From NCBI GenBank assembly GCA_934371135.1, contig CAKRNO010000004.1:1-64000 (forward strand): 64,000 nucleotides of DNA, written 5' to 3'. Every line of letters begins with the position of its first letter. Within the stretch, counting starts at the first letter, position 1. The stretch comes from an uncultured Eubacteriales bacterium (GTDB lineage Bacteria > Bacillota > Clostridia > Oscillospirales > CAG-272). The position numbers and the translations under genes were made by a program. The notes under the pieces are model-generated. The model was given only the letters and a program-made list of their open reading frames with translations, ran no database searches and was not told the DNA's origin. This document shows positions 24,420 through 33,214 of the stretch, in pieces.

Positions 24420-25307
24420 TTACTCAATGTTCTGCACTTGTTCGCGGATCTTTTCCAGCTCGTTTTTGATGTTCACGACGATGCGGGCAATCGCGGCGTC
24501 GGAGCACTTGGAGCCGATCGTGTTGGTCTCCCGGTTCATCTCCTGCATGAGGAAGTCCAGCTTTTTGCCGGCAGGCACCGGTTCTTCCGCGATCTCGTGG
24601 AAGGCGCTGATGTGGGCGCGCAGGCGCGTGATCTCCTCATCGACGGCGATGCGGTCGGCGAACAGGGCACACTCGGTGAGCAGGCGGTTTTCGTCCATCG
24701 TCACCTTCTGGTCGGCGAAGATGGCACGCAGCCGCGCCTCGAGCCGGTCGCGGTAGCCGACGGTGTCTGCACAGGAAAGGCTCTCGACCTCCCCGACCCA
24801 CGCAGCGACGCTGTCCAGCTTCGCGTACAGGTCGCGCTGTATCTTCTCCCCCTCGGCGCGGCGCATACGCGAGAACGCCTCACCCGCCGCCGCGAGCGCG
24901 GGGCGCAGAGCCTCCCATGTGGCGTCCGCATCGAGCTCGGTCTGGGTATAGGTGAAGATGTCGGGCGATTTCGCCACCGACATGACGGTGATATCGTCGG
25001 GGAGCGCATAACGGTCACGCAGGGCGCGGAGCGCCGCCATATACGCGTCGGCATACGCCGTGTCGAGCGTCACCGTCTTATCGGAGACGCCCTCCCGGGC
25101 GAGGGTGACGTTGACGTCCACTTTACCGCGCGTGGTGACGGAGGACTGGATATAGGACTTGACCCGCTCCTCCAGCGGGAGCAGCGAGCGGGGCATCCGG
25201 CAGGAGACGTCCAGGTATCTGCCGTTGACGGCGCGCATCTCGACCGTGAAGGTCATGTCACCCGCCGTATGCATCCCGCGGCCGAACGCGGTCATACTGT
25301 GCATCAT
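24420..25307 (-). CDS. yicC: YicC/YloC-family endoribonuclease
   Basis: 295 residues beginning MHSMTAFGRG, the hallmark N-terminus of the family, and ending in the conserved EMNRETNTIGSKCSDAAIAR block. YicC proteins are reported as ring-shaped RNases. The start ATGATG overlaps the nrdR stop by 4 bases; the second ATG is equally possible. Usually followed by remA and gmk; only remA is present here. Confidence 0.92.
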   Translation of the reverse strand: MMHSMTAFGRGMHTAGDMTFTVEMRAVNGRYLDVSCRMPRSLLPLEERVKSYIQSSVTTRGKVDVNVTLAREGVSDKTVTLDTAYADAYMAALRALRDRYALPDDITVMSVAKSPDIFTYTQTELDADATWEALRPALAAAGEAFSRMRRAEGEKIQRDLYAKLDSVAAWVGEVESLSCADTVGYRDRLEARLRAIFADQKVTMDENRLLTECALFADRIAVDEEITRLRAHISAFHEIAEEPVPAGKKLDFLMQEMNRETNTIGSKCSDAAIARIVVNIKNELEKIREQVQNIE

Positions 25308-25762
25308 TTGTGTTTCTTCTTTCCTTTGACGAGGGCGTTGAGTTCATCGAGAAAGCTCTCCAGATCGCGGAACTCGCGATACACGGAGGCGAAGCGGACA
25401 TAGGAGACCTCATCGAGGGTCTTGAGGTGATCCATGACCATTTCACCGAGGCGCACGGAGGTCACCTCGCTCGCAAGGGAGTTGACCAGCTCGTTTTCGA
25501 TCTCGGTACAGAGCGCATTGACATCCACGGGGCGTTTCTGACACGCCTTCATGAGCCCGTTCTGGAGTTTATGCCGGTCGAACGGCTCACGCGAGCCGTC
25601 CTTCTTGATGACGAAGATCGGCACCGTTTCAATCATCTCATAGGTGGTGAATCGCTTACCGCAGGCGGTACATTCACGCCGCCGCTTGATGCTGGCGTCG
25701 TCTTCCACCGGGCGGCTGTCGAGCACGCGGCTGTCACGGTTGCCGCAGGCAGGGCATTTCAT
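25304..25762 (-). CDS. nrdR: Transcriptional repressor NrdR
   Basis: Represses ribonucleotide reductase genes when dATP/ATP is bound. 152 residues: zinc ribbon CPACGNRDSRVLDSR...CTACGKRF (residues 3-34) followed by the ATP-cone domain (FVIKKDGSREPFDRHKLQNG...). Start ATG 25762 is chosen at the conserved MKCPACG; GGGGGA precedes it. First gene of the long operon, so its promoter at 25814-25842 drives everything down to rsgA. Confidence 0.95.
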   Translation of the reverse strand: MKCPACGNRDSRVLDSRPVEDDASIKRRRECTACGKRFTTYEMIETVPIFVIKKDGSREPFDRHKLQNGLMKACQKRPVDVNALCTEIENELVNSLASEVTSVRLGEMVMDHLKTLDEVSYVRFASVYREFRDLESFLDELNALVKGKKKHK

Positions 25763-25813
25763 GTGGGATCCCCCATTTCCGCGCACGGTCATGCGCATAC
25801 TATCGTAGGTAAT

Positions 25814-25842
25814 AATATAACACATTTACGGCGTTTTGTAAA
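25814..25842 (-). promoter_or_regulatory. Promoter of the nrdR-to-rsgA operon
   Basis: Minus strand TTTACA (25837-25842), 17-bp spacer, TATATT (25814-25819). Confidence 0.75.
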
Positions 25843-26101
25843 GGGGGCGCGCCGATTTTCCCGCCGCGTAGGGAGACACCGGCAGGGAGCGACGGGGGTG
25901 CGGAGACAGCTCGAAAGCCGGGGGAAGCGGTGCACTGCCGGCGGCGTACCCCGGAGTGTGGGCAACACGCCGTGGGGAAAGAAAACACACGGCGGGGAGA
26001 AAGATAATGCCGCGGCGGGGGAGATAGCGGCGGCGGGTGGCGGGGAGACAAGGGGGGCGGCACCGGGGACACGCCCGGGGGAACGGTAAGGATAAAAACG
26101 G
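25843..26101. other. Gene-free GC-rich spacer
   Basis: No supported gene. The plus strand is G-rich with repeated GGGGAGA/GGCGGGG tracts. Any frames here lack codon structure and ribosome-binding sites. Confidence 0.6.
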
Positions 26102-26129
26102 GGCGGCGCCCGGTTTTCCGGGCGCCGCC
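26102..26129 (-). terminator. Terminator of der-obg
   Basis: Perfect 12-bp stem GGCGGCGCCCGG/CCGGGCGCCGCC with TTTT loop. On the minus strand CCGTTTTTATCC follows. A near copy of this hairpin sits inside the leader of the 47663 acetyltransferase. Confidence 0.85.
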
Positions 26130-26159
26130 TTGCTTTTTGGCTTGTGTTTTGCTGCGCGG

Positions 26160-27446
26160 TTACTGCACATACTCAAACTCGAAGTCGTAGATGTTGACGG
26201 TATCGCCGTCTTCAATGCCCTTCTCGCGCAAAAGGGCGAAGACGCCGTTCTTGTCCAGCACGCGCTGGAAAAAGCGCAGGGATTCATAATCGTCGAAGTT
26301 GATCTGCCCCATGAAGTTCTCGATCCATTTCCCCTCGACAAAATAGGTGCGGTTCTCGCGGCGCACCGTCGTCTCGATGCCGCAGCCGACCCCGGCGAGC
26401 GCCTCCTCCTCGGGGGAGATCTCTGCCTCGTATTCGGTCATCGGGGGGAGGGTTTCGAGCGTTTTGGCGACGTATTCCATGAGTTCACGCACGCCGTCAC
26501 CCGTCGCGGCGGAAATGAAGTAGAGGGGGCGCCCGAGCTCCTCACAGTATGCCTTGAAGCGACGTACGGCTTCACTGTCCGGGTCGGCGAGGTCGCTCTT
26601 GTTCGCGACGGCAATCTGCGGACGGGAGGCGAGCGCCTCACTGTAGCGCGCGAGCTCGCGGTCGATGATGCGCATATCCTCCGCGGGGTCACGCCCCTCG
26701 CTCGCCGAGATGTCCACGACGTGGAGCAGGAGGCGGCAGCGATCCACATGGCGCAGGAATGCGTGCCCGAGCCCCGCGCCGTCGGAGGCACCCTCGATCA
26801 GGCCCGGAATGTCCGCCATGACAAAGCCGCGCCCCTCGCCGCCGAGGGCGACGACTCCGAGGTTCGGGGAGAGGGTCGTGAAGTGGTAGTCGGCAATTTT
26901 CGGTTTTGCCGCGCTGACGCGCGCGAGCAGAGAGGATTTCCCGACGTTCGGGAAGCCGAGCAGCCCGACGTCCGCGAGCATTTTCAGCTCCAGCTGAAGC
27001 TCTTTTTCCTCCCCCTTGGTGCCGGATTTGGCGAACCGGGGGATCTGGCGCGTCGGGGTCGCAAAATGGCGGTTGCCCCAGCCGCCGCGCCCGCCGCGGC
27101 AGGCGATGAACTCGCGGTCACGCGACATATCGAAGATGATCTTGCCGCTCTCCGGGTCCTTGATGAGCGTCCCCGGGGGGACGAGGATCACGGTGTCCTC
27201 TCCGGATTTCCCGTGGAACTTGCGCCCTTTGCCGTCCTCGCCGTTCTCGGCGACGAACTTGCGCTTGTAGCGGAAGGCAAGCAGGGTGTTTGCCCCCTCG
27301 TCCACGCGGAAGATGATGTTGCCCCCTCTGCCGCCGTCCCCGCCGTCGGGGCCGCCGTTCGGGACGTATTTTTCACGGTGGAAGGCGATGGCACCGTTGC
27401 CGCCGTCGCCCGCTTTTGCATAGATTTTTACGATATCGATAAACAT
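26160..27446 (-). CDS. obg: Obg family GTPase (CgtA)
   Basis: Essential 50S-assembly and stress GTPase. 428 residues: glycine-rich Obg fold (1-158, GDGGNGAIAFHREKYVPNGG), G domain with GFPNVGKSSLL, TTLSPNLG and NKSDL, and the Firmicutes-type C-terminal OCT domain (about 345-428). It begins 2 bases after the der stop with AAGGA inside the der end, so der and obg are co-transcribed. Confidence 0.96.
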   Translation of the reverse strand: MFIDIVKIYAKAGDGGNGAIAFHREKYVPNGGPDGGDGGRGGNIIFRVDEGANTLLAFRYKRKFVAENGEDGKGRKFHGKSGEDTVILVPPGTLIKDPESGKIIFDMSRDREFIACRGGRGGWGNRHFATPTRQIPRFAKSGTKGEEKELQLELKMLADVGLLGFPNVGKSSLLARVSAAKPKIADYHFTTLSPNLGVVALGGEGRGFVMADIPGLIEGASDGAGLGHAFLRHVDRCRLLLHVVDISASEGRDPAEDMRIIDRELARYSEALASRPQIAVANKSDLADPDSEAVRRFKAYCEELGRPLYFISAATGDGVRELMEYVAKTLETLPPMTEYEAEISPEEEALAGVGCGIETTVRRENRTYFVEGKWIENFMGQINFDDYESLRFFQRVLDKNGVFALLREKGIEDGDTVNIYDFEFEYVQ

Positions 27447-27448
27447 AG

Positions 27449-28780
27449 TCAGTCTTCCTTATCGCCCTTCTGGCGGATGACGAGCTTGATCGGTGTGCCG
27501 CGGAAGCCGAATGCCTCGCGGATGCAGTTTTCGAGATACCGCTGGTATGAGAAATGGAACAGCTCCGCGCTGTTGCAGAACACGACGAAGGTCGGCGGCG
27601 CCACCTGGCTCTCGGTCATATAGTAGAGCTTCAGGCGCTTGCCCTTGTCGGAGGGCACCTGGTTGCGCGCGACGGCGTCGGCAAGGAGGTCGTTGAGCAT
27701 CCCGGTGGAGACGCGCTTGCGCGACTCGGCGTACACCTGGTTGATGAGCTCAAAGAGCGTACCGACCCGCTGCCCCGTCATCGCCGAGACGAACTGGATC
27801 GGGGCATAGGTCATGTAGGAGAGCGCGTCACGCACGCGGCGCGTCACGGCGTTCGTCGTCGTCGAATCCTTTTCGACGGCATCCCACTTGTTCATGCAGA
27901 TGATGGACGCCTTGCCCGCCTCGTGGGCGATGCCCGCGATGTGCTCGTCCTGCTCGGAGATGCCCGCCGCGGCGTCCACCATGATGAGGCAGACGTCGGC
28001 GCGCTCTACCGCCATGTGGGCGCGCAGGACAGAGTATTTCTCGATCTTGTCGTCGATCTTCGAGGAGCGGCGGATGCCCGCGGTATCGATGAAGCAGAAC
28101 CTGCCGTATTCGTTTTCAACGACGGTATCGACGGCGTCCCGCGTCGTGCCGGGGATGTTCGAGACGATGAGACGGTCGGCGCCGAGGATGCGGTTGATGA
28201 TAGAGGATTTCCCTGCGTTCGGCTTACCGATGACGGCGACGCGGATGATGTCGTCGTCCTCCGCGGGTGCTTCCTCCTCCGGGAAGTAGGAGACGACGCG
28301 GTCGAGCAGGTCGCCCGTACCGGAGCCGTGCAGGGAGGAGAGCGGGACGGGATCTTCCTTGAGCCCGAGCTCATAGAACTCGTAGTATTCAAAGGGCAGG
28401 TCGCCCGTGCGGTCGATCTTGTTGACGCAGGGGATGATGGGCTTTCCGCTCTTTGAGAGCATGACGGCAATCTCGCGGTCGTCGGCGGTCAGCCCGGCGC
28501 GCACGTCACAGACGAAAATAATGACGTCTGCCGTGTCGATGGCGATCTGCGCCTGGGTGCGCATCTGCTTCAGGATGATGTCGTCGGTCTTGGGCTCGAT
28601 CCCGCCGGTGTCGATGAGACAGAACGGGCGCCCGCACCATTCGGTCTCGCCGTAGATGCGGTCGCGCGTGACACCGGGCGTGTCCTCAACGATGGACAGG
28701 CGCTGACCGATGATCTTGTTGAAAAGGGTGGATTTGCCGACATTCGGTCTGCCGACAATGGCGACAAGGGGTTTGGACAT
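27449..28780 (-). CDS. der: Ribosome-assembly GTPase Der (EngA)
   Basis: 443 residues with two tandem GTPase domains: GRPNVGKSTLFNKI near residue 9 and GKPNAGKSSIINRI near residue 185. Each has its DTGG/DTAG and NKID/NKWD motifs, followed by the KH-like C-terminal domain. Functions in 50S maturation. AAAGGAGG precedes ATG 28780. Grouping of der and obg as a ribosome-GTPase operon is sensible but differs from the common der-plsY-gpsA neighbourhood. Confidence 0.96.
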   Translation of the reverse strand: MSKPLVAIVGRPNVGKSTLFNKIIGQRLSIVEDTPGVTRDRIYGETEWCGRPFCLIDTGGIEPKTDDIILKQMRTQAQIAIDTADVIIFVCDVRAGLTADDREIAVMLSKSGKPIIPCVNKIDRTGDLPFEYYEFYELGLKEDPVPLSSLHGSGTGDLLDRVVSYFPEEEAPAEDDDIIRVAVIGKPNAGKSSIINRILGADRLIVSNIPGTTRDAVDTVVENEYGRFCFIDTAGIRRSSKIDDKIEKYSVLRAHMAVERADVCLIMVDAAAGISEQDEHIAGIAHEAGKASIICMNKWDAVEKDSTTTNAVTRRVRDALSYMTYAPIQFVSAMTGQRVGTLFELINQVYAESRKRVSTGMLNDLLADAVARNQVPSDKGKRLKLYYMTESQVAPPTFVVFCNSAELFHFSYQRYLENCIREAFGFRGTPIKLVIRQKGDKED

Positions 28781-28806
28781 AGGAGCCTCCTTTCAGGGAG
28801 CGAGGG

Positions 28807-28832
28807 ACGACCGGCGGTGGCACCGCCGGTCG
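28807..28832. terminator. Hairpin downstream of the 28925 lipoprotein gene
   Basis: CGACCGGCGGTG pairs with CACCGCCGGTCG. There is no T-run, so termination is uncertain. Confidence 0.4.
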
Positions 28833-28924
28833 GGTTACGGTGTGGTGGTGGTACGGAGGGGCGCCGTACGGCGCGGACGGAGAGGGAATGGGGCGACGCG
28901 ATCCCGCACAGCGGACCCCCGGGG

Positions 28925-30307
28925 TCAGTCTGCCTCGGCGAGCGTCAGCCAGAGGGCGGGGCAGGTGCCGACGAACGCATAATCCACGCGGCTCGTGAAA
29001 TAGGCGAGGTCAAACTTGCGGTCGCCGGCGGCGGAGATCATGCCGACGGATGCCGTGAGCTCGCTGTTCGCCTTATCGGACGGCGCAAAGGGGAGAGCGT
29101 ACTTCTTCGGTGTCCGCAGGAACCAGTAGGCACCGCCCGCAAAACGGTTGTTGTCGTGCAGAAGGCGCAGACCGCGGCAGGCGGCATAATCCGACCCGCG
29201 GCGGAACTGCATATCGGCGGTGGCGCACAAGGTCAGGATATCCTGTGCACTCAAGAGAAATACACGGTCCCCGATGCTCGCGACGGTGGAGCGGTCCTTT
29301 TCCCCCTCACCGACCGTTACGGCGTTCAGGAGCGCCGCCTCGTCTGGCGTGAAGGCGGTACGCAGGAACTCCTCGATGAGGAACCGGCGCACACGGCTGT
29401 AGGCGTAGCTGTTGGCGTTCGTCCCGGACGGGGCGCCGTTCGCGTCCGTCACGGTAAAGAGCAGGTCTTCCGGCGTGCCGGTATCGCCCTCTTGATGATA
29501 GGGGTTCGGCAGGGACACCTCCTGCACCCGGTCCTGGTAGGGCACGGCGTCCAGCACCAGGTCGGCGAGGAGCAGCACCTTGCCCCCGCTGCGGGAGAGG
29601 ATGCGCCAACGGATGGGGTCATAACGGAAGAAGTACACCATCCCTTTGGCATAACCGTTATCATCCTGCTCCGAGTAGATACCGTCGGCAGGCAGATCCG
29701 ACGACAGGGGGCGATAGGCGGTGAAGTAGACGGCGCGATAGGCGGCGCCGTCCAGCGACAGGTCGCGGTACCACATGAAGTCGCCCGTCTGCCCGTTCGC
29801 CGTGCAGTCGCCGTACGGCGTCCATTCCCCGGCGCCGGCGGCGGTGGGGAGCATCCCTGCTGCGGCAGTGAGTGCCTCGAGCAGCTCCTCGTCCGTCACG
29901 CGGGACTGCGGGTAGGTGCCCATTGTGATGACACCGTTCTTTTTGGTGTAAACAAGGCGGGTGCTATCCACCTGGCAGGTGCGGCAGACGCCGTTTTCAT
30001 CGGGGTCGTGCGGCGCCTCCCCGTCGGTAGCCCCGCAGGAGCAGGAGTGAAAATGCACATCGGCATCATAGTCCCATTCTTCGGAGAACGTGTGCCCCGT
30101 CGCGGCGACGGAGCGCGTCTCTTTTGCTTCACAGCTGGTGCAGTTGCGCGCTTCGACCCCGGTCTCCGTATGGGTCGGGGGCGTGACGGTATACCAGTCA
30201 CCGTATCGATGCTCGTGCGGAGCCGTCTCCTCCCCGCATCCGGTGAAGGCGAGGAGAGGGAGCAGCGCGAGGAGCAGGAGCAACGGCAGAAACCGTAAAT
30301 GTTTCAT
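28925..30307 (-). CDS. Lipoprotein with Cys/His-rich N-terminal repeats and a DUF6273-type domain
   Basis: 460 residues. Lipoprotein signal ending LLAFTGC (Cys 24). Residues about 30-115 contain Cys/His-rich modules (HRYGDWYTVTPPTHTETG, NCTSCEAKET, VHFHSCSCG, CRTCQ) related to those in the broken lipoprotein at 2828. From about residue 200 the sequence follows DUF6273 proteins: YDPIRWRILSRSGGKVLLLA early, a Tyr/Ser-rich middle, and YWFLRTP where the family usually has a WLRSP-like motif. Surface-anchored; substrate unknown. Minus-strand promoter and GAGG site at ATG 30307 are clear. Confidence 0.8.
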   Translation of the reverse strand: MKHLRFLPLLLLLALLPLLAFTGCGEETAPHEHRYGDWYTVTPPTHTETGVEARNCTSCEAKETRSVAATGHTFSEEWDYDADVHFHSCSCGATDGEAPHDPDENGVCRTCQVDSTRLVYTKKNGVITMGTYPQSRVTDEELLEALTAAAGMLPTAAGAGEWTPYGDCTANGQTGDFMWYRDLSLDGAAYRAVYFTAYRPLSSDLPADGIYSEQDDNGYAKGMVYFFRYDPIRWRILSRSGGKVLLLADLVLDAVPYQDRVQEVSLPNPYHQEGDTGTPEDLLFTVTDANGAPSGTNANSYAYSRVRRFLIEEFLRTAFTPDEAALLNAVTVGEGEKDRSTVASIGDRVFLLSAQDILTLCATADMQFRRGSDYAACRGLRLLHDNNRFAGGAYWFLRTPKKYALPFAPSDKANSELTASVGMISAAGDRKFDLAYFTSRVDYAFVGTCPALWLTLAEAD

Positions 30308-30373
30308 AATCGTACCTCATGCGTAATTTGGAAGCACCGCGCGCTTCCGCGCGGAATATAGACAGACAAAGAC

Positions 30374-30402
30374 AATATAACATAGTTTGTCGCGAAAAGC
30401 AA
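30374..30402 (-). promoter_or_regulatory. Promoter for the 28925-30307 lipoprotein
   Basis: Minus strand TTGCTT (30397-30402), 17-bp spacer, TATATT (30374-30379). The -35 abuts the upstream terminator. Confidence 0.65.
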
Positions 30403-30429
30403 GACCCGGCAGGAGAGCCCTGCCGGGTC
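30403..30429 (-). terminator. Terminator of the metal-export operon
   Basis: 10-bp stem GACCCGGCAG (30403-30412) with CTGCCGGGTC (30420-30429). On the minus strand it is followed by TTGCTTTTCG. Confidence 0.8.
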
Positions 30430-30472
30430 GCGGGGATAGCGACGCACTGTGTGCGATAAGTGCGGGGGAATG

Positions 30473-32410
30473 TTATGCCTGTGTCTTTGCCGCCTTCGCG
30501 TTCGGTACGGTGGAGGGTTTCGGAGGATAGAGGACGGTGCGGAGCGAGTTGAGGATCGCGAGGAGGGCGACGCCGACGTCGGCAAATACGGCGACCCACA
30601 TACCGCCTGCAAACATGGAGAGTACACCGGTGGCGGCGAGCACCATGACCGCAATCTTGACAAACAGGGCGAACACGATATTTTCCTTTGCGATGCGCAG
30701 CGTCTTCTTGGCAATGCGGCGCGCGAGCGGGATCTTCTCCGGGGCATCGGTCGTGAGGATGACATCCGCCGCTTCGATCGCGGCATCCGATCCGATACCG
30801 CCCATGGCGATGCCGACGTCGGCGCGGGCGAGAACGGGGGCATCATTGATGCCGTCACCGACATACATGACCTTCTCGTTGCTCTCCTGCATCAGGGCTT
30901 CCAGTGCGGTGTATTTTTCCTCCGGGAGGAGCCTGGCTTTCACGGTGTCGATCCCCGCGGCGGCGGCAATCGCTTTTGCCGGAGCTTCCGCATCGCCGGT
31001 CAGCATGACCGTCTTGCGGATGCCGAGGTGGCGGAGCTCGGAGAGGGCGGGGACAGTGCCCTGGCGGAGCGTATCCGCGATGGAGACGGCACCGATGTAG
31101 GCGCCGTCACGGGCGGCGAAGATGCCCTCCTCCCCCTCGGGGACGGTGGCGCCGATGTCTGCCATGAGGGCGAGGTTACCGACGGCGATTTCACGCCCGC
31201 CGACGACGGCGAGGAGACCTTTTCCGGGCACCTCCCTGACATCCTCTGCCATGGGAGCGTCCGGCGCCTCGGCACGGAGCGCGAGGGCAATCGGGTGGGT
31301 GGAGTGTGCTTCCGCGGAGGAGACGAGCGTGAGGAACTCATCTCTCGTTACCTGCCCCGCGGGGCGGACGTCCGTCACCGAGAAGGCACCCTTTGTGAGG
31401 GTCCCGGTCTTGTCGAACACGGCAATCTTCGCCGCGGCGAGCGAATCAAACGAGCAACCGCCCTTGAACAGGATCCCCTGTCCGGCGGCACCGCCGATCC
31501 CGCCGAAGAAGGCGAGCGGCACCGAGATGACGAGGGCGCAGGGGCAGGAGACAACGAGGAACATCAGTGCGCGGTACACCCATTCCCGCACGACGGCGCC
31601 GTCAAAGCCGCCTCTGCCGAGGCAGATAAAGAGGGGAGGCAGGAGTGCCACAAGGACGGCGAGCCCGACGACGATCGGGGTATAGACGCGGGCAAAGCCG
31701 GTGATGAAATTCTCCTGGCGGCTCTTGCGGTCGGATGCCTCCTGCACGAGGTTCAGCACGCGTGCGGCGGCGGAAGTCTCGGACGTGCGGTCCGCCTTGG
31801 CATACAGCACGCCGTCCATGACGATGACGCCGCTCTGCAGGGTCGTGCCGGCGTGTGCGGCGACGGGCAGACTCTCACCGGTCAGGGCAGCGGTGTTGAC
31901 ATCCGCACTGCCGCTCACAACGGTGCAGTCGACCGGCACGCGGGAGCCGGGGCGCAGGACGACGGTCTCACCGATCTTTACGTCGGTAGCGTCGATCTCC
32001 ATTTCCTCCCCGTCACGGGAGACGAGCGCGCGGTCAGGGTTGATCTCCATGAGCGTCTTGATGGACGCACGCGAGCGGCGCACGGCGCGATGCTCGAAGT
32101 ACTCGCCGACGAGGTAAAACAGCATGACGGCGGGCGCCTCGGCGTACTCGCCGATGATGAAAGCGCCGACGGATGCGATCGACATGAGGAAGGTCTCATC
32201 GAGCAGCTGACCCTTGAAGATGCCGCGGATGGCTTCCCAGAACACCTCCAGCCCCGTCACGAGCAGGGCGACGGCGAACACGATCGGCACCGCGTATTTT
32301 GCTACGGCTTCATTGTTCTTTGTGGCAATCTTCACGATGAAACCTGCAATGAGCAGGAGCCCGCCGAGCAGGATCCGGCACAGGTCTTTATCTTTCCACA
32401 GCTTTTTCAT
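30473..32410 (-). CDS. P1B-type heavy-metal-exporting ATPase (Zn/Cd/Pb class)
   Basis: 645 residues. CPC motif in VVSCPCALVIS, phosphorylation site FDKTGTLTKG, and the hinge GDGINDAPVLARADVG. In the last helices a Lys (ALFVKIAV) and an Asp (AVFADVGVALLAILNSLR) match the ZntA/CadA metal site, so Zn, Cd or Pb export is more likely than Cu. The usual N-terminal HMA domain is missing; a separate HMA gene lies 4 bases upstream. Start ATG 32410 is set by GGAAGTGAT. Expression should follow the ArsR repressor at the head of the operon. Confidence 0.93.
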   Translation of the reverse strand: MKKLWKDKDLCRILLGGLLLIAGFIVKIATKNNEAVAKYAVPIVFAVALLVTGLEVFWEAIRGIFKGQLLDETFLMSIASVGAFIIGEYAEAPAVMLFYLVGEYFEHRAVRRSRASIKTLMEINPDRALVSRDGEEMEIDATDVKIGETVVLRPGSRVPVDCTVVSGSADVNTAALTGESLPVAAHAGTTLQSGVIVMDGVLYAKADRTSETSAAARVLNLVQEASDRKSRQENFITGFARVYTPIVVGLAVLVALLPPLFICLGRGGFDGAVVREWVYRALMFLVVSCPCALVISVPLAFFGGIGGAAGQGILFKGGCSFDSLAAAKIAVFDKTGTLTKGAFSVTDVRPAGQVTRDEFLTLVSSAEAHSTHPIALALRAEAPDAPMAEDVREVPGKGLLAVVGGREIAVGNLALMADIGATVPEGEEGIFAARDGAYIGAVSIADTLRQGTVPALSELRHLGIRKTVMLTGDAEAPAKAIAAAAGIDTVKARLLPEEKYTALEALMQESNEKVMYVGDGINDAPVLARADVGIAMGGIGSDAAIEAADVILTTDAPEKIPLARRIAKKTLRIAKENIVFALFVKIAVMVLAATGVLSMFAGGMWVAVFADVGVALLAILNSLRTVLYPPKPSTVPNAKAAKTQA

Positions 32411-32414
32411 GGCA

Positions 32415-32633
32415 TCACTTCCGGTCGATCGAGACCTTCTTGCTGAATTCCTTACCGCAGGCGCGGGCGAGCTCCAGTGCGTCATCCTCGTCGAGCGCTG
32501 TCGTGACCGTGAGGTCCTCCGTCAGGAAGTTGAGCTTCACGCTGTCGAAATCTTCCTTACTCTCCATGATGGCGGTGAGCTTCTTGGCGCAGTTGGGGCA
32601 GTCCAGTCCGGATACGGTGAATTTGTAAGTCAT
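32415..32633 (-). CDS. Free-standing HMA metal-binding protein
   Basis: 72 residues forming one heavy-metal-associated domain: YKFTVSGLDCPNCAKKLTAI carries the CxxC metal site (CPNC), and the remainder fits the ferredoxin-like fold. Such small proteins act as metallochaperones or as the detached N-terminal domain of the ATPase encoded next. The gene sits between the repressor and the ATPase, 4 bases from the latter, so the fused domain found in other ZntA-type pumps has here been kept as a separate protein. Confidence 0.9.
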   Translation of the reverse strand: MTYKFTVSGLDCPNCAKKLTAIMESKEDFDSVKLNFLTEDLTVTTALDEDDALELARACGKEFSKKVSIDRK

Positions 32634-32682
32634 GATGTATACCTCTCTTTACATTATAAAAATCAAATTTCGGATGCGGTGG

Positions 32683-33045
32683 TCAGTCGTCCTCCGCTAG
32701 GTGCTCTGCCGCACATTCAATAATCTTGCGCACATGATCGTCGGCGAGCGAGTAGCGGACGTTTTTGCCCTCGCGCCGGAAGGTTACGAGATGGGCGGCG
32801 CGCAGGGCAGAGAGCTGGTGGGAGACCGCGGATTTGGTCATGCCGAGCAGGTCGGCGAGGTCGCAGACGCAGAGGTCGGCGCGGTCGAGCGCCATGAGCA
32901 GGCGCACACGCGTCACATCACCGAACACCTTGAAAAAGTCGGCGATGGACAGGAGGAAGCCATCCTCCGGGGCGGACGCGCGCAGGGAAGCGAGGAGCGT
33001 GTCATGATGATGCTGCTCCGTACAGAGCGGTGCTTGCGTTTCCAT
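32683..33045 (-). CDS. ArsR/SmtB-family metal-responsive repressor
   Basis: 120 residues with winged helix-turn-helix (DVTRVRLLMALDRADLCVCD; MTKSAVSHQLSALRAAHLV). Two metal sites are visible: DLCVCDL in helix alpha3, as in CadC-type sensors, and the helix alpha5 pattern DDHVRKIIECAAEHLAEDD, as in SmtB/CzrA. An early His cluster EQHHHD may add ligands. This predicts Zn/Cd/Pb sensing and release from the operator at 33072-33097. ATG 33045 has GGAGG 4 bases before it. Confidence 0.92.
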   Translation of the reverse strand: METQAPLCTEQHHHDTLLASLRASAPEDGFLLSIADFFKVFGDVTRVRLLMALDRADLCVCDLADLLGMTKSAVSHQLSALRAAHLVTFRREGKNVRYSLADDHVRKIIECAAEHLAEDD

Positions 33046-33071
33046 GGTACCTCCGAACGGTTGAATTTTTG

Positions 33072-33097
33072 AACAGTTGAGCAACCGTTCAACTGTT
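33072..33097. promoter_or_regulatory. ArsR-type operator
   Basis: 9-bp perfect inverted repeat AACAGTTGA (33072-33080) and TCAACTGTT (33089-33097), lying just downstream of the promoter and upstream of the repressor gene. TTGAAC...GTTCAA overlaps it. The position fits autorepression. Confidence 0.75.
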
Positions 33098-33106
33098 TAC
33101 GGCTCT

Positions 33107-33135
33107 ATTATACGCACCCGCGGCCACTGTGTCAA
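33107..33135 (-). promoter_or_regulatory. Promoter of the metal-export operon
   Basis: Minus strand TTGACA (33130-33135), 17-bp spacer, TATAAT (33107-33112): perfect consensus. Confidence 0.9.
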
Positions 33136-33153
33136 GGGGAAACCAAAAAAATC

Positions 33154-33182
33154 TTTACTTTTTTCGGGGGCGATGGTAAGAT
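33154..33182 (+). promoter_or_regulatory. Putative promoter of the RsmF-like gene
   Basis: TTTACT (33154-33159), 17-bp spacer, TAAGAT (33177-33182). Confidence 0.5.
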
Positions 33183-33214
33183 GGTGAAGAAGTAAAGAAA
33201 ACGGGGGTGGACGT

